From contig CAIOGM010000090.1 in assembly GCA_903857795.1 (NCBI GenBank), forward strand, positions 1 through 62,004: DNA of 62,004 nucleotides, in the 5' to 3' direction. Of the stretch, positions 24,187-33,693 are shown piece by piece. The notes beneath the pieces are model-generated. The model did no database searches. It had not been told where the DNA came from and saw only the letters and a list, made by a program, of their open reading frames with translations. A program made the position numbers and the translations under genes. Every line of letters starts with the position of its first letter. Within the stretch, counting starts at the first letter, position 1. Source of the DNA: an uncultured Geobacter sp. Its GTDB lineage: Bacteria; Desulfobacterota; Desulfuromonadia; Geobacterales; CAIOGM01.

Positions 24187-26253
24187 ATGAGTGATGACGC
24201 TTCACGAAAGAGGGAAAAGAGTGAAGAGATGAAGATGGTCCGTGGGCTCTCCCGTCGGGACTTCATCAAATATTCCGGCGGAGCGGTCGCCTGCCTTTAC
24301 CTGGGAACCTTGACCGCCGGCTGCAGCAGTAGCGGTTCCAGCCAGATCACCAGCTACCCTATTGATTCAACTGTGGTCACGACGACAGAGCGGGTGCTCT
24401 CATTCCCGTACACTAAGGTCGCGAATCCTGATACGGCGCTCCTGTCACAGGTTGACAAATACAGTAGCCACACCCCCCCTTACGGTGAGTGGACGTTCAG
24501 CGACGAAGGGCTCCAGATCGTGCCACGGTTCGACCTCATGCCGACTGCTTTTCCCGCAACCGCGGCGTCGCTTGTCAGAATTCGGCAATTCGCCAATTTT
24601 TTCTCCATATCCGATATCCATATCACCGACAAGGAAGCGCCCAACCAGATGATCTACTTTCAGCAGAAAGATCCGACCTACTGCGGGGTAAACACCTCCA
24701 TCTATTCGCCGGTTATAACCTGTACGACCCACGTCCTTGACGCCGCCATTCAGACGGTCAACGCCCTGCACAAGAGAAAACCCTTTACCTTCGGCATCTC
24801 CCTGGGCGACACCTGCAACAATACCTCATACAACGAACTCAGATGGTACCTTGACGTCATCGACGGCAAGGTCATCACGCCGAGTTCCGGTGCTCACTTG
24901 GGTGCAGACACCATCGACTACCAGAGACCGTACCAGGCTGCGGGGCTCGACAAATCGATCCCCTGGTATCAGGCCATGGGCAACCATGATCACTTCTACA
25001 TCGGCTCGGTCCCGGTCTATACCGGTTTTTCACCGAAGGTGCAAAATCCTATTTTTGACCTGGTAACTCCCTACACCAGCGATACCGTCTGGGCAATCGG
25101 GGATCTGCTCATCCCTAATTTACGTCCTCTTGGTGAGGGGGGTACCTTCCCGGCCCTGTTCGATCTGGAAAACATCAAGGGGGCTCCACAGTATTATGCC
25201 GGCGTTCTCGATGGCTTGTCTCCTACCGGCGCGATCATCAATGCGGGAACGAGCACTCCGCCAAAAGTTGCCGCCGACCCCAATCGTCGTCCGCTATTGA
25301 GAACGGAGTGGATCCAGGAATTTTTCACTACGACTACCCTTCCCAAAGGGCACGGCTTTCCTGACTCCTCCAAGCAGGACGGTTTTGCCTGTTACAGTTT
25401 CTTGCCAGACCCGAAGGTGCCGCTCAAGATTATCGTGCTCGACGATACCCAATCGGAAGCCGACGGCTCTCATGACATCCATGGTCATGGCTTTCTCGAC
25501 GCGCAGCGATGGCAATGGCTGCAGGCGGAACTCCAGGCCGGCGATAAAGCCAACCAGTTGATGATCATCGCTGCGCACGTCCCCATCGCGGTGAACTCTA
25601 TCGGGAGTGAGATGGAGTGGTGGGAGTCGGACAAGGATCCCAATGCCACGCTCCAGAACACGGTGAACCTTTTCGACTTGATCAATACGATCCAGAACAC
25701 GACATCGAATCTGATCATGTGGATGGCAGGACATCGTCATTTTAATACCGTCAAGGCTCTGAAACCGATCAAGGGTGAGTTTAAACCCTCTACGACTCCG
25801 TCACCGGTAACGGACAACCCGCCGGAAAGCGGCTTCTGGCAGGTGGAGACCTCATCCTTACGGGATCACCCCCAACAGTTTCGCACCTTCGAAGTATTCC
25901 TCAACAGTGACTATTCCGTTTCCATCGTCACGGTCAATGTGGATCCTGCCGTCGCTCCGGGAACACCGGCAGCGAAATCGCGTTCTTATTCGATCGCTGC
26001 GCAACAGATAATCCAGACCAACTTGCAGGAAAATAATCCAAATCTGACAGAATCAGTCGCTCCATATCCCGTTACCCCGGTCGAGACCATGGACCCGACC
26101 CGGGCTCAGGACAAATCAACGGATCCGACAATCATCTACGGTTCGGTCTATGGCGTTCCCTACTGCGCTTCGTACAATGCGGAACTGTACAAGCAGCTTA
26201 GCCCGGCGATGGTCACCGCTCTGAAAAAGAAGTACCCGTTGCCCACCGCTTGA
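24187..26253 (+). CDS. Tat-exported lipoprotein metallophosphoesterase
   Basis: A 688-residue metallophosphoesterase. The twin-arginine signal is SRRDFIK (R23, R24), then a hydrophobic stretch and lipobox LTAG-C46. The calcineurin-fold metal motifs are in order: SISDIHITD, LGDTCNN, GNHDHF, AAHVPIA and GHRHFN. Long insertions between motifs fit the TIGR03768 (RPA4764) family, whose substrate is unknown. Tat export suggests the enzyme folds with its metals in the cytoplasm. It is the first of four phosphatase lipoprotein genes in the same direction. Confidence 0.9.
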   Translation: MSDDASRKREKSEEMKMVRGLSRRDFIKYSGGAVACLYLGTLTAGCSSSGSSQITSYPIDSTVVTTTERVLSFPYTKVANPDTALLSQVDKYSSHTPPYGEWTFSDEGLQIVPRFDLMPTAFPATAASLVRIRQFANFFSISDIHITDKEAPNQMIYFQQKDPTYCGVNTSIYSPVITCTTHVLDAAIQTVNALHKRKPFTFGISLGDTCNNTSYNELRWYLDVIDGKVITPSSGAHLGADTIDYQRPYQAAGLDKSIPWYQAMGNHDHFYIGSVPVYTGFSPKVQNPIFDLVTPYTSDTVWAIGDLLIPNLRPLGEGGTFPALFDLENIKGAPQYYAGVLDGLSPTGAIINAGTSTPPKVAADPNRRPLLRTEWIQEFFTTTTLPKGHGFPDSSKQDGFACYSFLPDPKVPLKIIVLDDTQSEADGSHDIHGHGFLDAQRWQWLQAELQAGDKANQLMIIAAHVPIAVNSIGSEMEWWESDKDPNATLQNTVNLFDLINTIQNTTSNLIMWMAGHRHFNTVKALKPIKGEFKPSTTPSPVTDNPPESGFWQVETSSLRDHPQQFRTFEVFLNSDYSVSIVTVNVDPAVAPGTPAAKSRSYSIAAQQIIQTNLQENNPNLTESVAPYPVTPVETMDPTRAQDKSTDPTIIYGSVYGVPYCASYNAELYKQLSPAMVTALKKKYPLPTA

Positions 26254-26282
26254 ACTTTTTAACCCTGGACCGGAGGATACTC

Positions 26283-27779
26283 ATGATGAAAAAAAACACC
26301 TCTCTCTTGCTGCTGCTCATCTCCCTTGCCGTGGCGCTGCTTGCCGGCTGCTCTTCGGACAGCACGCAGTCGTCAGTTACCCCACTCAGCGCCGCCAATC
26401 TCAACCTCATCTTCGTAGTCAGTCCGGATGTAGCCTACAGTAGTCTGGGGGACGTGGATCCGGTCACGGCCAACCTCACCAGTCAGGGGTTAAACCGGTC
26501 GCTCCTCATGGCCACTTTCCTGCGGGAGCAGGTGCTGGGATCGAGGAACGTAACCGGCATCTATGCGCTTCAGCCCATGTCCCATCTGCAGATCAACAAC
26601 AGCTTTCCCGACATGAGCGCCCTGGTGAACGTCCAGCAGTTCGCCATGCTCAACCAGATCACCCTGCTTGGCGAGGGGAAGGACCAGCCCCCCTTTACGA
26701 CCGGTTACAGCTACCCGCTCAATGCATCCTACCTGTCCGGGGCGATCCCTGATGGTGTCATAGCGCCGTCCGGATTCTGTCTGGACTGCCAGGGGCTCGT
26801 GTTCGCTGACACGGCAGGGAATAACGCCGCCCTGGCAGCCACGATCATCAAGTCCAATACCCCGGGTTTTCACCTCTTCTCCGCGCCTTGGGAGACGATT
26901 CGCACTCTCCTGGCAGCCATCAATCAGCAACAGGGATACAACCTGACGCTTCCGACGGAGTATGGAGGGGGGAACCGGATCTACGCGCTCTCCATCACCC
27001 CGGCGGGGAAGGCCAGCCTGATAACCTTCGACAGCAAGCTGAACCCGACCGCCACCTATCCGACTGTCCCCGGAATGGCTACGCTGCTGGGGAGCGCCAC
27101 CTGTCCGGACTCAACCACCACGTCGCCTCAAGGTTTCAGCATAACCGTGACCAAGGATACGCCTGGCGCCATCATTCCCCCATCCACGGTTGTCAACCGG
27201 AACGAAACGCTGTACATGATCCGGCACGCGGAAGCTCACCCCACAACCGGTTGGGAGGACGGCAACTATGTGGCCGCCGGGCAATGGCGCGCGCTGGCGC
27301 TGCCCATGGCGCTGCGCGGAAAAATCAGGCCCGATGTGGTCTATTCCGTCGACCCGGCTCAGCTTGTCTCCCCTCCGGGGAGCACCCCGAACTGGTCGTA
27401 CGTACGGCCGTCTCTCACCATCGAACCGTACGTTATCGCCAACAACCTCCCTTTTTATCTGGTTTCCACTCTTGAGCTCTTCCCCGTCACCACTTCAGTC
27501 GCCAACACCCGTGACTATTTCTTCAAGGATCCTCGCTTCTCCGGCAAGACCATCCTGTTGGCCTGGGAGCACGATCATATTCCGTTAATTGTGAAGGCAC
27601 TGCTTGTGACCTATGGGAATCCGACCACCACCCCCACATTGCCCGACACGTGGCCGAGCGGCGACTACGACACCATCTGGACCGTGAAGATCGACAACGA
27701 TGGCAACCTGACGGTGGATAACCTGTCGTGCGAAGGGATCAATTCGGCGCTGCTACCGGCTACGGCGCCACGATTCTGA
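26283..27779 (+). CDS. Lipoprotein with tandem histidine-phosphatase-like domains
   Basis: A 498-residue lipoprotein (lipobox LLAG-C23). The C-terminal half has the histidine phosphatase signature YMIRHAEAHP (R314, H315) and a second His region WEHDHIP. The N-terminal half appears to be a diverged copy: NLIFVVSPD stands where the RHG motif should be, then GLNRSLLMATFLREQVLG matches the helix after it. So one half seems inactive. ATG 26283 (or 26286) follows GGAGG 6 nt upstream. It lies 29 bp after the Tat phosphoesterase stop. The substrate is unknown. Confidence 0.8.
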   Translation: MMKKNTSLLLLLISLAVALLAGCSSDSTQSSVTPLSAANLNLIFVVSPDVAYSSLGDVDPVTANLTSQGLNRSLLMATFLREQVLGSRNVTGIYALQPMSHLQINNSFPDMSALVNVQQFAMLNQITLLGEGKDQPPFTTGYSYPLNASYLSGAIPDGVIAPSGFCLDCQGLVFADTAGNNAALAATIIKSNTPGFHLFSAPWETIRTLLAAINQQQGYNLTLPTEYGGGNRIYALSITPAGKASLITFDSKLNPTATYPTVPGMATLLGSATCPDSTTTSPQGFSITVTKDTPGAIIPPSTVVNRNETLYMIRHAEAHPTTGWEDGNYVAAGQWRALALPMALRGKIRPDVVYSVDPAQLVSPPGSTPNWSYVRPSLTIEPYVIANNLPFYLVSTLELFPVTTSVANTRDYFFKDPRFSGKTILLAWEHDHIPLIVKALLVTYGNPTTTPTLPDTWPSGDYDTIWTVKIDNDGNLTVDNLSCEGINSALLPATAPRF

Positions 27780-27845
27780 GCCGCTTCCGAGGCTGACGGA
27801 GGGAGTGCCACGTTGTTGAGGCTCATCAAAAAGGAGAAGTAACTC

Positions 27846-29303
27846 ATGGTGAAAGCTGCGCGTTGTACCCTGTTTCTTCTTATGGTAACCATCTCTCTGT
27901 TCTGCGGCTGCAGCAGCGATTCCGGCGCCCCCGCCGGCAACAGCTTCTCCGCGGTTGTTTTCTCGGACATTCACTTCAACCCGTTTTATGACCCGACTCT
28001 TTTCACCGCGCTTAACTCTTCAGCGGTGGAGCTGTGGCCGGATATTTTTAAAGGTTCGAGCGTGCAATCAGTTTCGGTAAGGGGGAGCGACACCAATTAC
28101 CCTTCTCTGGTCATGGCGCTCTCCGGCATAAAACAGAATGCGGGAACTGCTTCGCTCATTATTTTCACCGGCGACATGCTCGGGCACAGCCTGACGGAAA
28201 CATTTTATAAAAATTATGCGAAAGATCCTACTCATCCGACTCCTGAAGACGTTGTCGCAATGAAGGCTTTTACCGACAAGATAGTCGCCTTTATCATGAA
28301 TCAGATCAGATTGTCGGTGGGAAGCATTCCGGTCATGTTCGCTATCGGGAACAGTGATTCGTATTCACTCATAGACGATGGCGCGAACAAGAGTTTCCGT
28401 GAGAATACGGCCGGTTATTTTTACACGAAATTTTTAAATAGCACCGTGGATCAGCAGACGTTTCTTTCCACCTTCAAGAGTGGAGGATATTATTCAGCGG
28501 AACCAGCCGGCACAAATCTGGTGGTTATCGGACTCGATACCGTTCCGTTTACCAACAACTTACAAAATACTCAGGCAACGGATGAGCTCACCTGGCTTGA
28601 GACGAAAGTGGCCGCAGCCAAAGCCGGCGGCAAAAAAGTCTGGCTCCTGATGCACGTGCCTCCCGGGGCTAACATCGACGGAGCGGCAAGTTCGGTCGAT
28701 GTCAACGGTCACAGCACCACGACACCCGCTTCAATGATGTGGGACACCTCGTCGAACTACCAGGAACGCTTCCTTACCATATTTGCGGCCAATCCGGGCG
28801 TAATAACCCTGACCCTTGCCGCGCATACCCATATGGACGAATTCCGCGTCATGACATCGTCCGATGTGCTCGAAATAACCCCCGGAATAACCCCGTACTT
28901 CGGCAACAACCCCGCATTCAAAGTGTTTACTTTTGCCAAAGAGAGCTTGAAACCGACAGATTATCGCTCCGTCTATTATGACCTTGGCTCAATGCCTGAT
29001 ACGTTCAATGATTACTATACTTTTTCGCATAGATACGCCATGCAAGGTCCTTCTTTGAATGACTCTTTGATCAGCGTATCCAATGCTTTTGACACAAACA
29101 ATTTCTACAAGAGTGCATACGCAATTGGATACAATTCCGGCAACAGTTCCTTGACTCCGGATCCGTATTCAAACACGCATTCATACACCCCGGTTATCAC
29201 GCAGCCGAGCCAAGTGACACCTTACATGAACTGGCCCGTCTTTTCCTGTGGCGCAAAGTTCATAAACCAGACAGATTTTTATAATTGCGTCAAGCCGCAG
29301 TGA
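27846..29303 (+). CDS. Lipoprotein metallophosphoesterase, sphingomyelinase-like
   Basis: A 485-residue calcineurin-fold phosphoesterase with lipobox LFCG-C22. The metal motifs are FSDIHFNP, FTGDMLGH, AIGNSDSY, LMHVPPG and AAHTHMDE. The DIHFNP start, the GNSD variant and the AHTHMDEF end resemble the acid sphingomyelinase/SMPDL3 branch, which also cleaves phosphodiesters or nucleotides. The C-terminal 100 residues include a Cys pair (FSCG, YNCV). The coding sequence is visibly AT-richer than the core genes. AAGGAG precedes the ATG; the gap to the gene before is 66 bp. Confidence 0.85.
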   Translation: MVKAARCTLFLLMVTISLFCGCSSDSGAPAGNSFSAVVFSDIHFNPFYDPTLFTALNSSAVELWPDIFKGSSVQSVSVRGSDTNYPSLVMALSGIKQNAGTASLIIFTGDMLGHSLTETFYKNYAKDPTHPTPEDVVAMKAFTDKIVAFIMNQIRLSVGSIPVMFAIGNSDSYSLIDDGANKSFRENTAGYFYTKFLNSTVDQQTFLSTFKSGGYYSAEPAGTNLVVIGLDTVPFTNNLQNTQATDELTWLETKVAAAKAGGKKVWLLMHVPPGANIDGAASSVDVNGHSTTTPASMMWDTSSNYQERFLTIFAANPGVITLTLAAHTHMDEFRVMTSSDVLEITPGITPYFGNNPAFKVFTFAKESLKPTDYRSVYYDLGSMPDTFNDYYTFSHRYAMQGPSLNDSLISVSNAFDTNNFYKSAYAIGYNSGNSSLTPDPYSNTHSYTPVITQPSQVTPYMNWPVFSCGAKFINQTDFYNCVKPQ

Positions 29304-29332
29304 TATCTATCCAGCAAGGAGAGACCATAAAA

Positions 29333-30460
29333 ATGCAAAAAAACATCACAAGACTTTTTATGCTCGCCATGTCGGTACTCATCTTCAACGGTTGTGGAGG
29401 CGGCGACAGTTCGACTGACCCTGTGGCGAAGAGTTTAATCGTCATGGGGGATCTCCAGGTCCCCCTTGCGACCATCTCTTCCAGCAGCACCACCAATGTT
29501 CCACAACTCCGACAGAATGTAGCAGACATCGCGACCCTGCCGCAGAAGCCGGATTACAGTTTTGTCCTGGGTGATTTGGTCGCGGCGGAACCGATGCCTG
29601 CAGATCAAGGGAACTCTTTAACGTCGGAACTTAACGCCTGGATTGGACTGTTTCATACTATTCCGAACAGTGACGCCATCAACCTCGTCCCCTTCCCTGG
29701 GAACCATGAGATGAACCTTATCGTCACGCCAACGCCTGACTCGAAAACCTGGTTTGAGACACCTGATTCATATTCCTACTCCACCTGGAGGAGCTGGACC
29801 GCAACTAATCTATTATTTCCCTTTACGGCAAATGGCCCCCAACCGACGAGCACCAATCCGGACATGCTGGTCAAAGATGAAAGCCAATTCTCGTTTTCAT
29901 TTAACTGGGGCGCCGTGCATATCGTGGTCATCAATACGGATACCTTGTCCACGGCCACGGATCCCGCGACCAACCAGCCCTACGCCGGCTGGATTCCGTA
30001 CAATTGGATCGCTGCCGATCTGGCTGCGGCTCAAAATGATCCGAAGATCAGCACCATCCTGGTCATGGGACATCGTCCCATCGAACCACCGGCGTTCGAT
30101 ACCTCAACCGAGGAACCGACCATATTGAATAAACCCTACCCGCTGGCGAACGCACTCGCGGCCTTGCTGCAGCAGACACCGAAGGTCAAAGCTTATTTTT
30201 GCAGCCACGTGCACGCCTTCACCGCCTTCAAGCTGACGGCTGCGCCACGCATTTGGCAGGTTGTTTCGGGGAACGGTGGCGCACTTCCCTATGTAAACTG
30301 GTTGCCGACAGAAAACCAATATTTCGGGTTCGCCGAGGTGCGTGTGCATCAGAGCGGTCGGCTTACGGTTGCAGCGTACGGCCGGGCGATTCCAACTCCT
30401 TACTATGGTGACACTCCAGTAGCTCCAGCGGTCCTCAAGAAGGTGATCACCCTGGAGTAA
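29333..30460 (+). CDS. Lipoprotein metallophosphoesterase, purple-phosphatase-like
   Basis: A 375-residue lipoprotein (lipobox IFNG-C21, then GGG). The calcineurin-fold motifs are VMGDLQVP (degenerate first motif), VLGDLVA, PGNHEMN, VMGHRPIE and CSHVHAF. It is closest in layout to small secreted metallophosphoesterases of the purple acid phosphatase-like type. The first motif reads GDLQ rather than DxH, so one metal ligand is replaced and activity should be tested. ATG 29333 follows AAGGAG at 12 nt. It is last in the operon and is followed by a strong terminator. Confidence 0.82.
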   Translation: MQKNITRLFMLAMSVLIFNGCGGGDSSTDPVAKSLIVMGDLQVPLATISSSSTTNVPQLRQNVADIATLPQKPDYSFVLGDLVAAEPMPADQGNSLTSELNAWIGLFHTIPNSDAINLVPFPGNHEMNLIVTPTPDSKTWFETPDSYSYSTWRSWTATNLLFPFTANGPQPTSTNPDMLVKDESQFSFSFNWGAVHIVVINTDTLSTATDPATNQPYAGWIPYNWIAADLAAAQNDPKISTILVMGHRPIEPPAFDTSTEEPTILNKPYPLANALAALLQQTPKVKAYFCSHVHAFTAFKLTAAPRIWQVVSGNGGALPYVNWLPTENQYFGFAEVRVHQSGRLTVAAYGRAIPTPYYGDTPVAPAVLKKVITLE

Positions 30461-30492
30461 CGTGGCACCAGCACGCATTGTGTGACTTTTTT

Positions 30493-30527
30493 GCCCGTCT
30501 ATCTCTCACCGGATAGGCGGGCTTTTT
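30493..30527 (+). terminator. Rho-independent terminator of the phosphatase operon
   Basis: An 11-bp stem GCCCGTCTATC/GATAGGCGGGC (one G-T pair) with an 8-nt loop is followed directly by TTTTT. This is the clearest terminator in the window. Confidence 0.93.
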
Positions 30528-30548
30528 CATGACTGTTTAATGGGGTGA

Positions 30549-31814
30549 TTATTCCAGTCCCATTTGAGCGGCGGCTCTCAGCCGGGCAACCCTCTCGACC
30601 ACGGGGGGATGGGAATAGTGCCAGGAGGCGTAGAACGGGTGGGGGTGGAAATTGGCGAGATTTTCTGTGGAGAGCTTGACCAGGGCCGAGGCCAATGCAG
30701 CCGGATCGCCGGAGAGGTCGATCGCATAGCGGTCCGCCTGCCACTCATGACGGCGGGAGAGCCAGCTGGAGAGCGGGGTCAGAGGGAACCCGGCCAGAGT
30801 CCCCAGGAAGGAGAGGAGCAGCAGCTGCGCCATGAACGAACTGGCCGGCGCCGGAGGGAGGCCGAAGAGCAGAGGGAGCTCCCCCGAGGTGATCAGCCAC
30901 CAGGCGAGAAAGGAGAGGATCAGGGCCGATAGCTCCGTCACCATGAGCCGGCTCCGGATATGCCCCAGTTTCCAGTGTCCCACCTCGTGGGCCAGCACGG
31001 CCAGAATCTCCCTGTGGCTCATCTGGTGGATGAGGGTGTCGTAGAGGACGATCCGCTTGACCCGGCCGATCCCGGTAAAGTAGGCGTTGGAGTGCCGGCT
31101 CCGCTTGGAGGCGTCCACCTGCTGCACCCTGGTGATGGTCAGCCCGGCCCTCCCCATGAGCAGCCGGATCTCCTCCTCCAGCCCCTCCTCGGTGACCGGC
31201 TCAAACTTGTTGAAGAGCGGCTCGATGACATAGGGAGAGAGGTACATGAGAAAGAGGGAGACAACGGCAAAGAAGAGCCAGCTCCAGAGCCACCACCAGC
31301 GGGGGGAGCCCTGAACCAGGAACAGGAGAGCGGAGAGGAACAGCCCCATGAGGACGAGGGAGAGCAGGGTCGACTTCAGCAGGTCGGTCAGCCAGATCCG
31401 GAGAGTCGTGGTATTGAATCCGTAGCGGGCCTCGAGATGAAAAGTCGAATAAAGGCTGAAGGGGATGCTCACCAGCAGCTGCACGCCGTAGAGGATCAGG
31501 AAGAAGAGGAGCCCTCTGGGGATGAAGGAGTCGACAAGGCTCCCGATCCAGCGGTCATACAGGGGGAGGAGACCGCCGAAGAGGAAGAGGATGAGGAGCG
31601 CGGCATCGAGGATGGAGTCGGCAAGCCCCAACCGGCTCTGGGCCAGGGTGTAGGCGGAGCTCTTCTCCAGGGTTACCCGGTCCACCGCCTCCTCGAATCC
31701 GGTGGGGACGATCCGGCCGTTTCGTTGCAGATGACGCAGATTGAGGCTACGGAGCAACAGACCGAAACAGAAGACGAGGAGCCAGGCGACAAGGAGGAGA
31801 TGGGGAGTTGACAA
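30549..31814 (-). CDS. Ste24-like M48 membrane metallopeptidase
   Basis: A 421-residue inner-membrane zinc protease. It has about seven helices, the zinc motif AHEVGHWKLGH, and the third ligand glutamate in RRHEWQAD. This matches the CAAX prenyl protease 1 (Ste24)/HtpX superfamily, longer than HtpX. Bacteria do not prenylate CAAX boxes, so it probably works in membrane protein quality control. The TTG at 31814, 6 bp after the trpE stop, is the likely start, with GGAG upstream. It is the last gene of the minus-strand run beginning at trpA. Confidence 0.9.
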   Translation of the reverse strand: MSTPHLLLVAWLLVFCFGLLLRSLNLRHLQRNGRIVPTGFEEAVDRVTLEKSSAYTLAQSRLGLADSILDAALLILFLFGGLLPLYDRWIGSLVDSFIPRGLLFFLILYGVQLLVSIPFSLYSTFHLEARYGFNTTTLRIWLTDLLKSTLLSLVLMGLFLSALLFLVQGSPRWWWLWSWLFFAVVSLFLMYLSPYVIEPLFNKFEPVTEEGLEEEIRLLMGRAGLTITRVQQVDASKRSRHSNAYFTGIGRVKRIVLYDTLIHQMSHREILAVLAHEVGHWKLGHIRSRLMVTELSALILSFLAWWLITSGELPLLFGLPPAPASSFMAQLLLLSFLGTLAGFPLTPLSSWLSRRHEWQADRYAIDLSGDPAALASALVKLSTENLANFHPHPFYASWHYSHPPVVERVARLRAAAQMGLE

Positions 31815-31820
31815 TGATAA

Positions 31821-33317
31821 TTACTCCAACCCCTTCTCCGCGATCTCGATGGCCCTGACCACCGCCATCGCCTTGTTGACCGTCTCCTGATATTCGGCGG
31901 CCGGGTCCGAATCGGCCACGATGCCGGCGCCGGCCTGGAGGTGAAACTTCCCCTCCCTGACCACCAGGGTTCTGATGGCGATGGCCAGGTCCATGTTGCC
32001 GGAGAAGGAGACATACCCCACGGCGCCGCCGTAGATCTCGCGCCGCACCGGCTCCAGCTCGTCGATGATCTCCATGGCCCGCACCTTGGGGGCGCCGGAG
32101 AGGGTCCCGGCGGGGAAGGTGGCCCGCACCAGGTCAAAGGCGTCCCTGCCGCCGGCAAGTTCACCGCAGACGTTGGAGACGATGTGCATGACATGGGAGT
32201 AGCGCTCCACCACCATCAGCTCCGTGACCTGCACCGTGCCGATGCGGCAGACCCGCCCCAGGTCGTTGCGTCCCAGGTCCACGAGCATGACATGCTCGGC
32301 CCGCTCCTTGGGGTCGGCCAGGAGCTCCCGCCCCAACCGCTCGTCCTCCTCCGGACTCTTCCCCCGGGGCCGGGTCCCGGCGATGGGGCGCAGCTCCACC
32401 CGCTCCCCCTCCTTGCGGACCATCACCTCCGGCGATGCGCCGACCACGAGGGTGTCGTCACACCGGAGGAAGAACATATAGGGGGAGGGGTTCAGGGTCC
32501 GGAGCACCCGGTAGACATCGAACGGGTCCACCGTAACCTCTCCGGAGAAGCGCTGGGAGAGGACCACCTGAATGATGTCGCCGGAGCGGACGTACTCCTT
32601 GGCCCTGTTCACCGAGCTCTCGAACTCTTCGCGGGTGATGTTGGAGCTAAAGGAGACCCTCCCCGCAACCGGCGGCGCGGCGCAGGGGGGAAGAGGGGCG
32701 CGGAGCCGCCTGATGAGCGCCTCAATCTTGGCGCCAGCCTCGTCATAGGCCGCCTCTGGAGAGTTCTCGCCGTCCAGGTGGGCGTTGGAAACCACCTTGA
32801 TCTTCTGGGCTACGGTATCGAAGATGATGATGGTATCGGTGATGACGAAGAGCGAATCCCACGCGCCGATGAGCGCCGGTTTCTCCGTGGGGAGCGCCTC
32901 GAAGTGGCGGACCATGTCGTATCCCATGTACCCAACGGCGCCGCCGAAGAAGCGGGGGAGCCCCGCGATCTCCACCGGCCGGTACCGGCTGAGGAGGTCG
33001 CGGACCACGGAGAGCGGATCATCCGTCTCGATCCGCTCCGTCTCTTTCCCTTCGGTCAGCAGCTCCACGAGCTTGCCGCGGGAGCGGACGATGGTGGTGG
33101 GGGACGATCCGAGGAAGGTGTAGCGGGCCCACTTCTCCCCCCCCTCGATACTCTCCAGGAGAAAGGAGTAGCGGCCATCGTCGATCTTCTTGAAGGCGGT
33201 GACCGGGGTATCCATATCGGCCATGATCTCCCGATAGACGGGAATCAGGCTCCCCTGACCGGCGAGCTGCGTAAACGTACGGAGATCGGGGGAGTAAATC
33301 GCAGGATCCGCTCTCAT
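31821..33317 (-). CDS. trpE: Anthranilate synthase component I
   Basis: A 498-residue chorismate-utilising enzyme that makes anthranilate with TrpG. The feedback site LLES (in YSFLLESIEGG) is present. The catalytic core shows RPIAGTRPRG, DLGRNDLGRV, VMHIVSNV and TFPAGTLSGAPK. It overlaps the cupin gene stop by 4 bp and lies 6 bp before the M48 protease. The other trp genes except trpA are outside the window, and no trpG follows. No leader peptide or attenuator is visible, as expected for a gene inside an operon. Confidence 0.96.
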   Translation of the reverse strand: MRADPAIYSPDLRTFTQLAGQGSLIPVYREIMADMDTPVTAFKKIDDGRYSFLLESIEGGEKWARYTFLGSSPTTIVRSRGKLVELLTEGKETERIETDDPLSVVRDLLSRYRPVEIAGLPRFFGGAVGYMGYDMVRHFEALPTEKPALIGAWDSLFVITDTIIIFDTVAQKIKVVSNAHLDGENSPEAAYDEAGAKIEALIRRLRAPLPPCAAPPVAGRVSFSSNITREEFESSVNRAKEYVRSGDIIQVVLSQRFSGEVTVDPFDVYRVLRTLNPSPYMFFLRCDDTLVVGASPEVMVRKEGERVELRPIAGTRPRGKSPEEDERLGRELLADPKERAEHVMLVDLGRNDLGRVCRIGTVQVTELMVVERYSHVMHIVSNVCGELAGGRDAFDLVRATFPAGTLSGAPKVRAMEIIDELEPVRREIYGGAVGYVSFSGNMDLAIAIRTLVVREGKFHLQAGAGIVADSDPAAEYQETVNKAMAVVRAIEIAEKGLE

Positions 33318-33691
33318 AGGCTGCCTCCCGGCGGCGACTCCCGATCATCCTGGTCACGGTTGTAGTCGTCCTGAAAGCGGACGATGTCGTCCTCTCCCAG
33401 GTATTCGCCGCTCTGGACCTCGATGATGCAGAGCGAGATCTTGCCGGGATTCTCCAGCCGGTGCCTGGTCCCCATGGGGATGAAGGTGGATTCGTTCACG
33501 TTGAGGATGAAACCCCGATCACCGCTGGTCACCCGGGCGGTGCCCGACACCACGATCCAGTGCTCGCTCCGGTGGTGGTGCATCTGCAGCGAGAGCCGCT
33601 CTCCCGGATGAACCTCTATCCGTTTGATCTTGTAGTTTCTGTTCTCTTCCAGGACCGTATAGGTCCCCCACGGCCGTTCTCCGATTTCCAT
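33314..33691 (-). CDS. Mannose-6-phosphate isomerase-like cupin
   Basis: A 125-residue cupin equal to the C-terminal isomerase domain of type II phosphomannose isomerases. It has RPWGTYTVL at the start, then GERLSLQMHHHRSEHWIVVSG with the metal-binding His residues, and PMGTRHRLEN. Stand-alone copies occur beside sugar-nucleotide genes. ATG 33691 (after GAGGAG) is preferred to the longer frame. It lies 2 bp after rfbD and overlaps trpE by 4 bp, so it is part of the same operon. It may isomerise mannose-6-phosphate for surface sugar synthesis. Confidence 0.88.
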   Translation of the reverse strand: MEIGERPWGTYTVLEENRNYKIKRIEVHPGERLSLQMHHHRSEHWIVVSGTARVTSGDRGFILNVNESTFIPMGTRHRLENPGKISLCIIEVQSGEYLGEDDIVRFQDDYNRDQDDRESPPGGSL

Positions 33692-33693
33692 GA

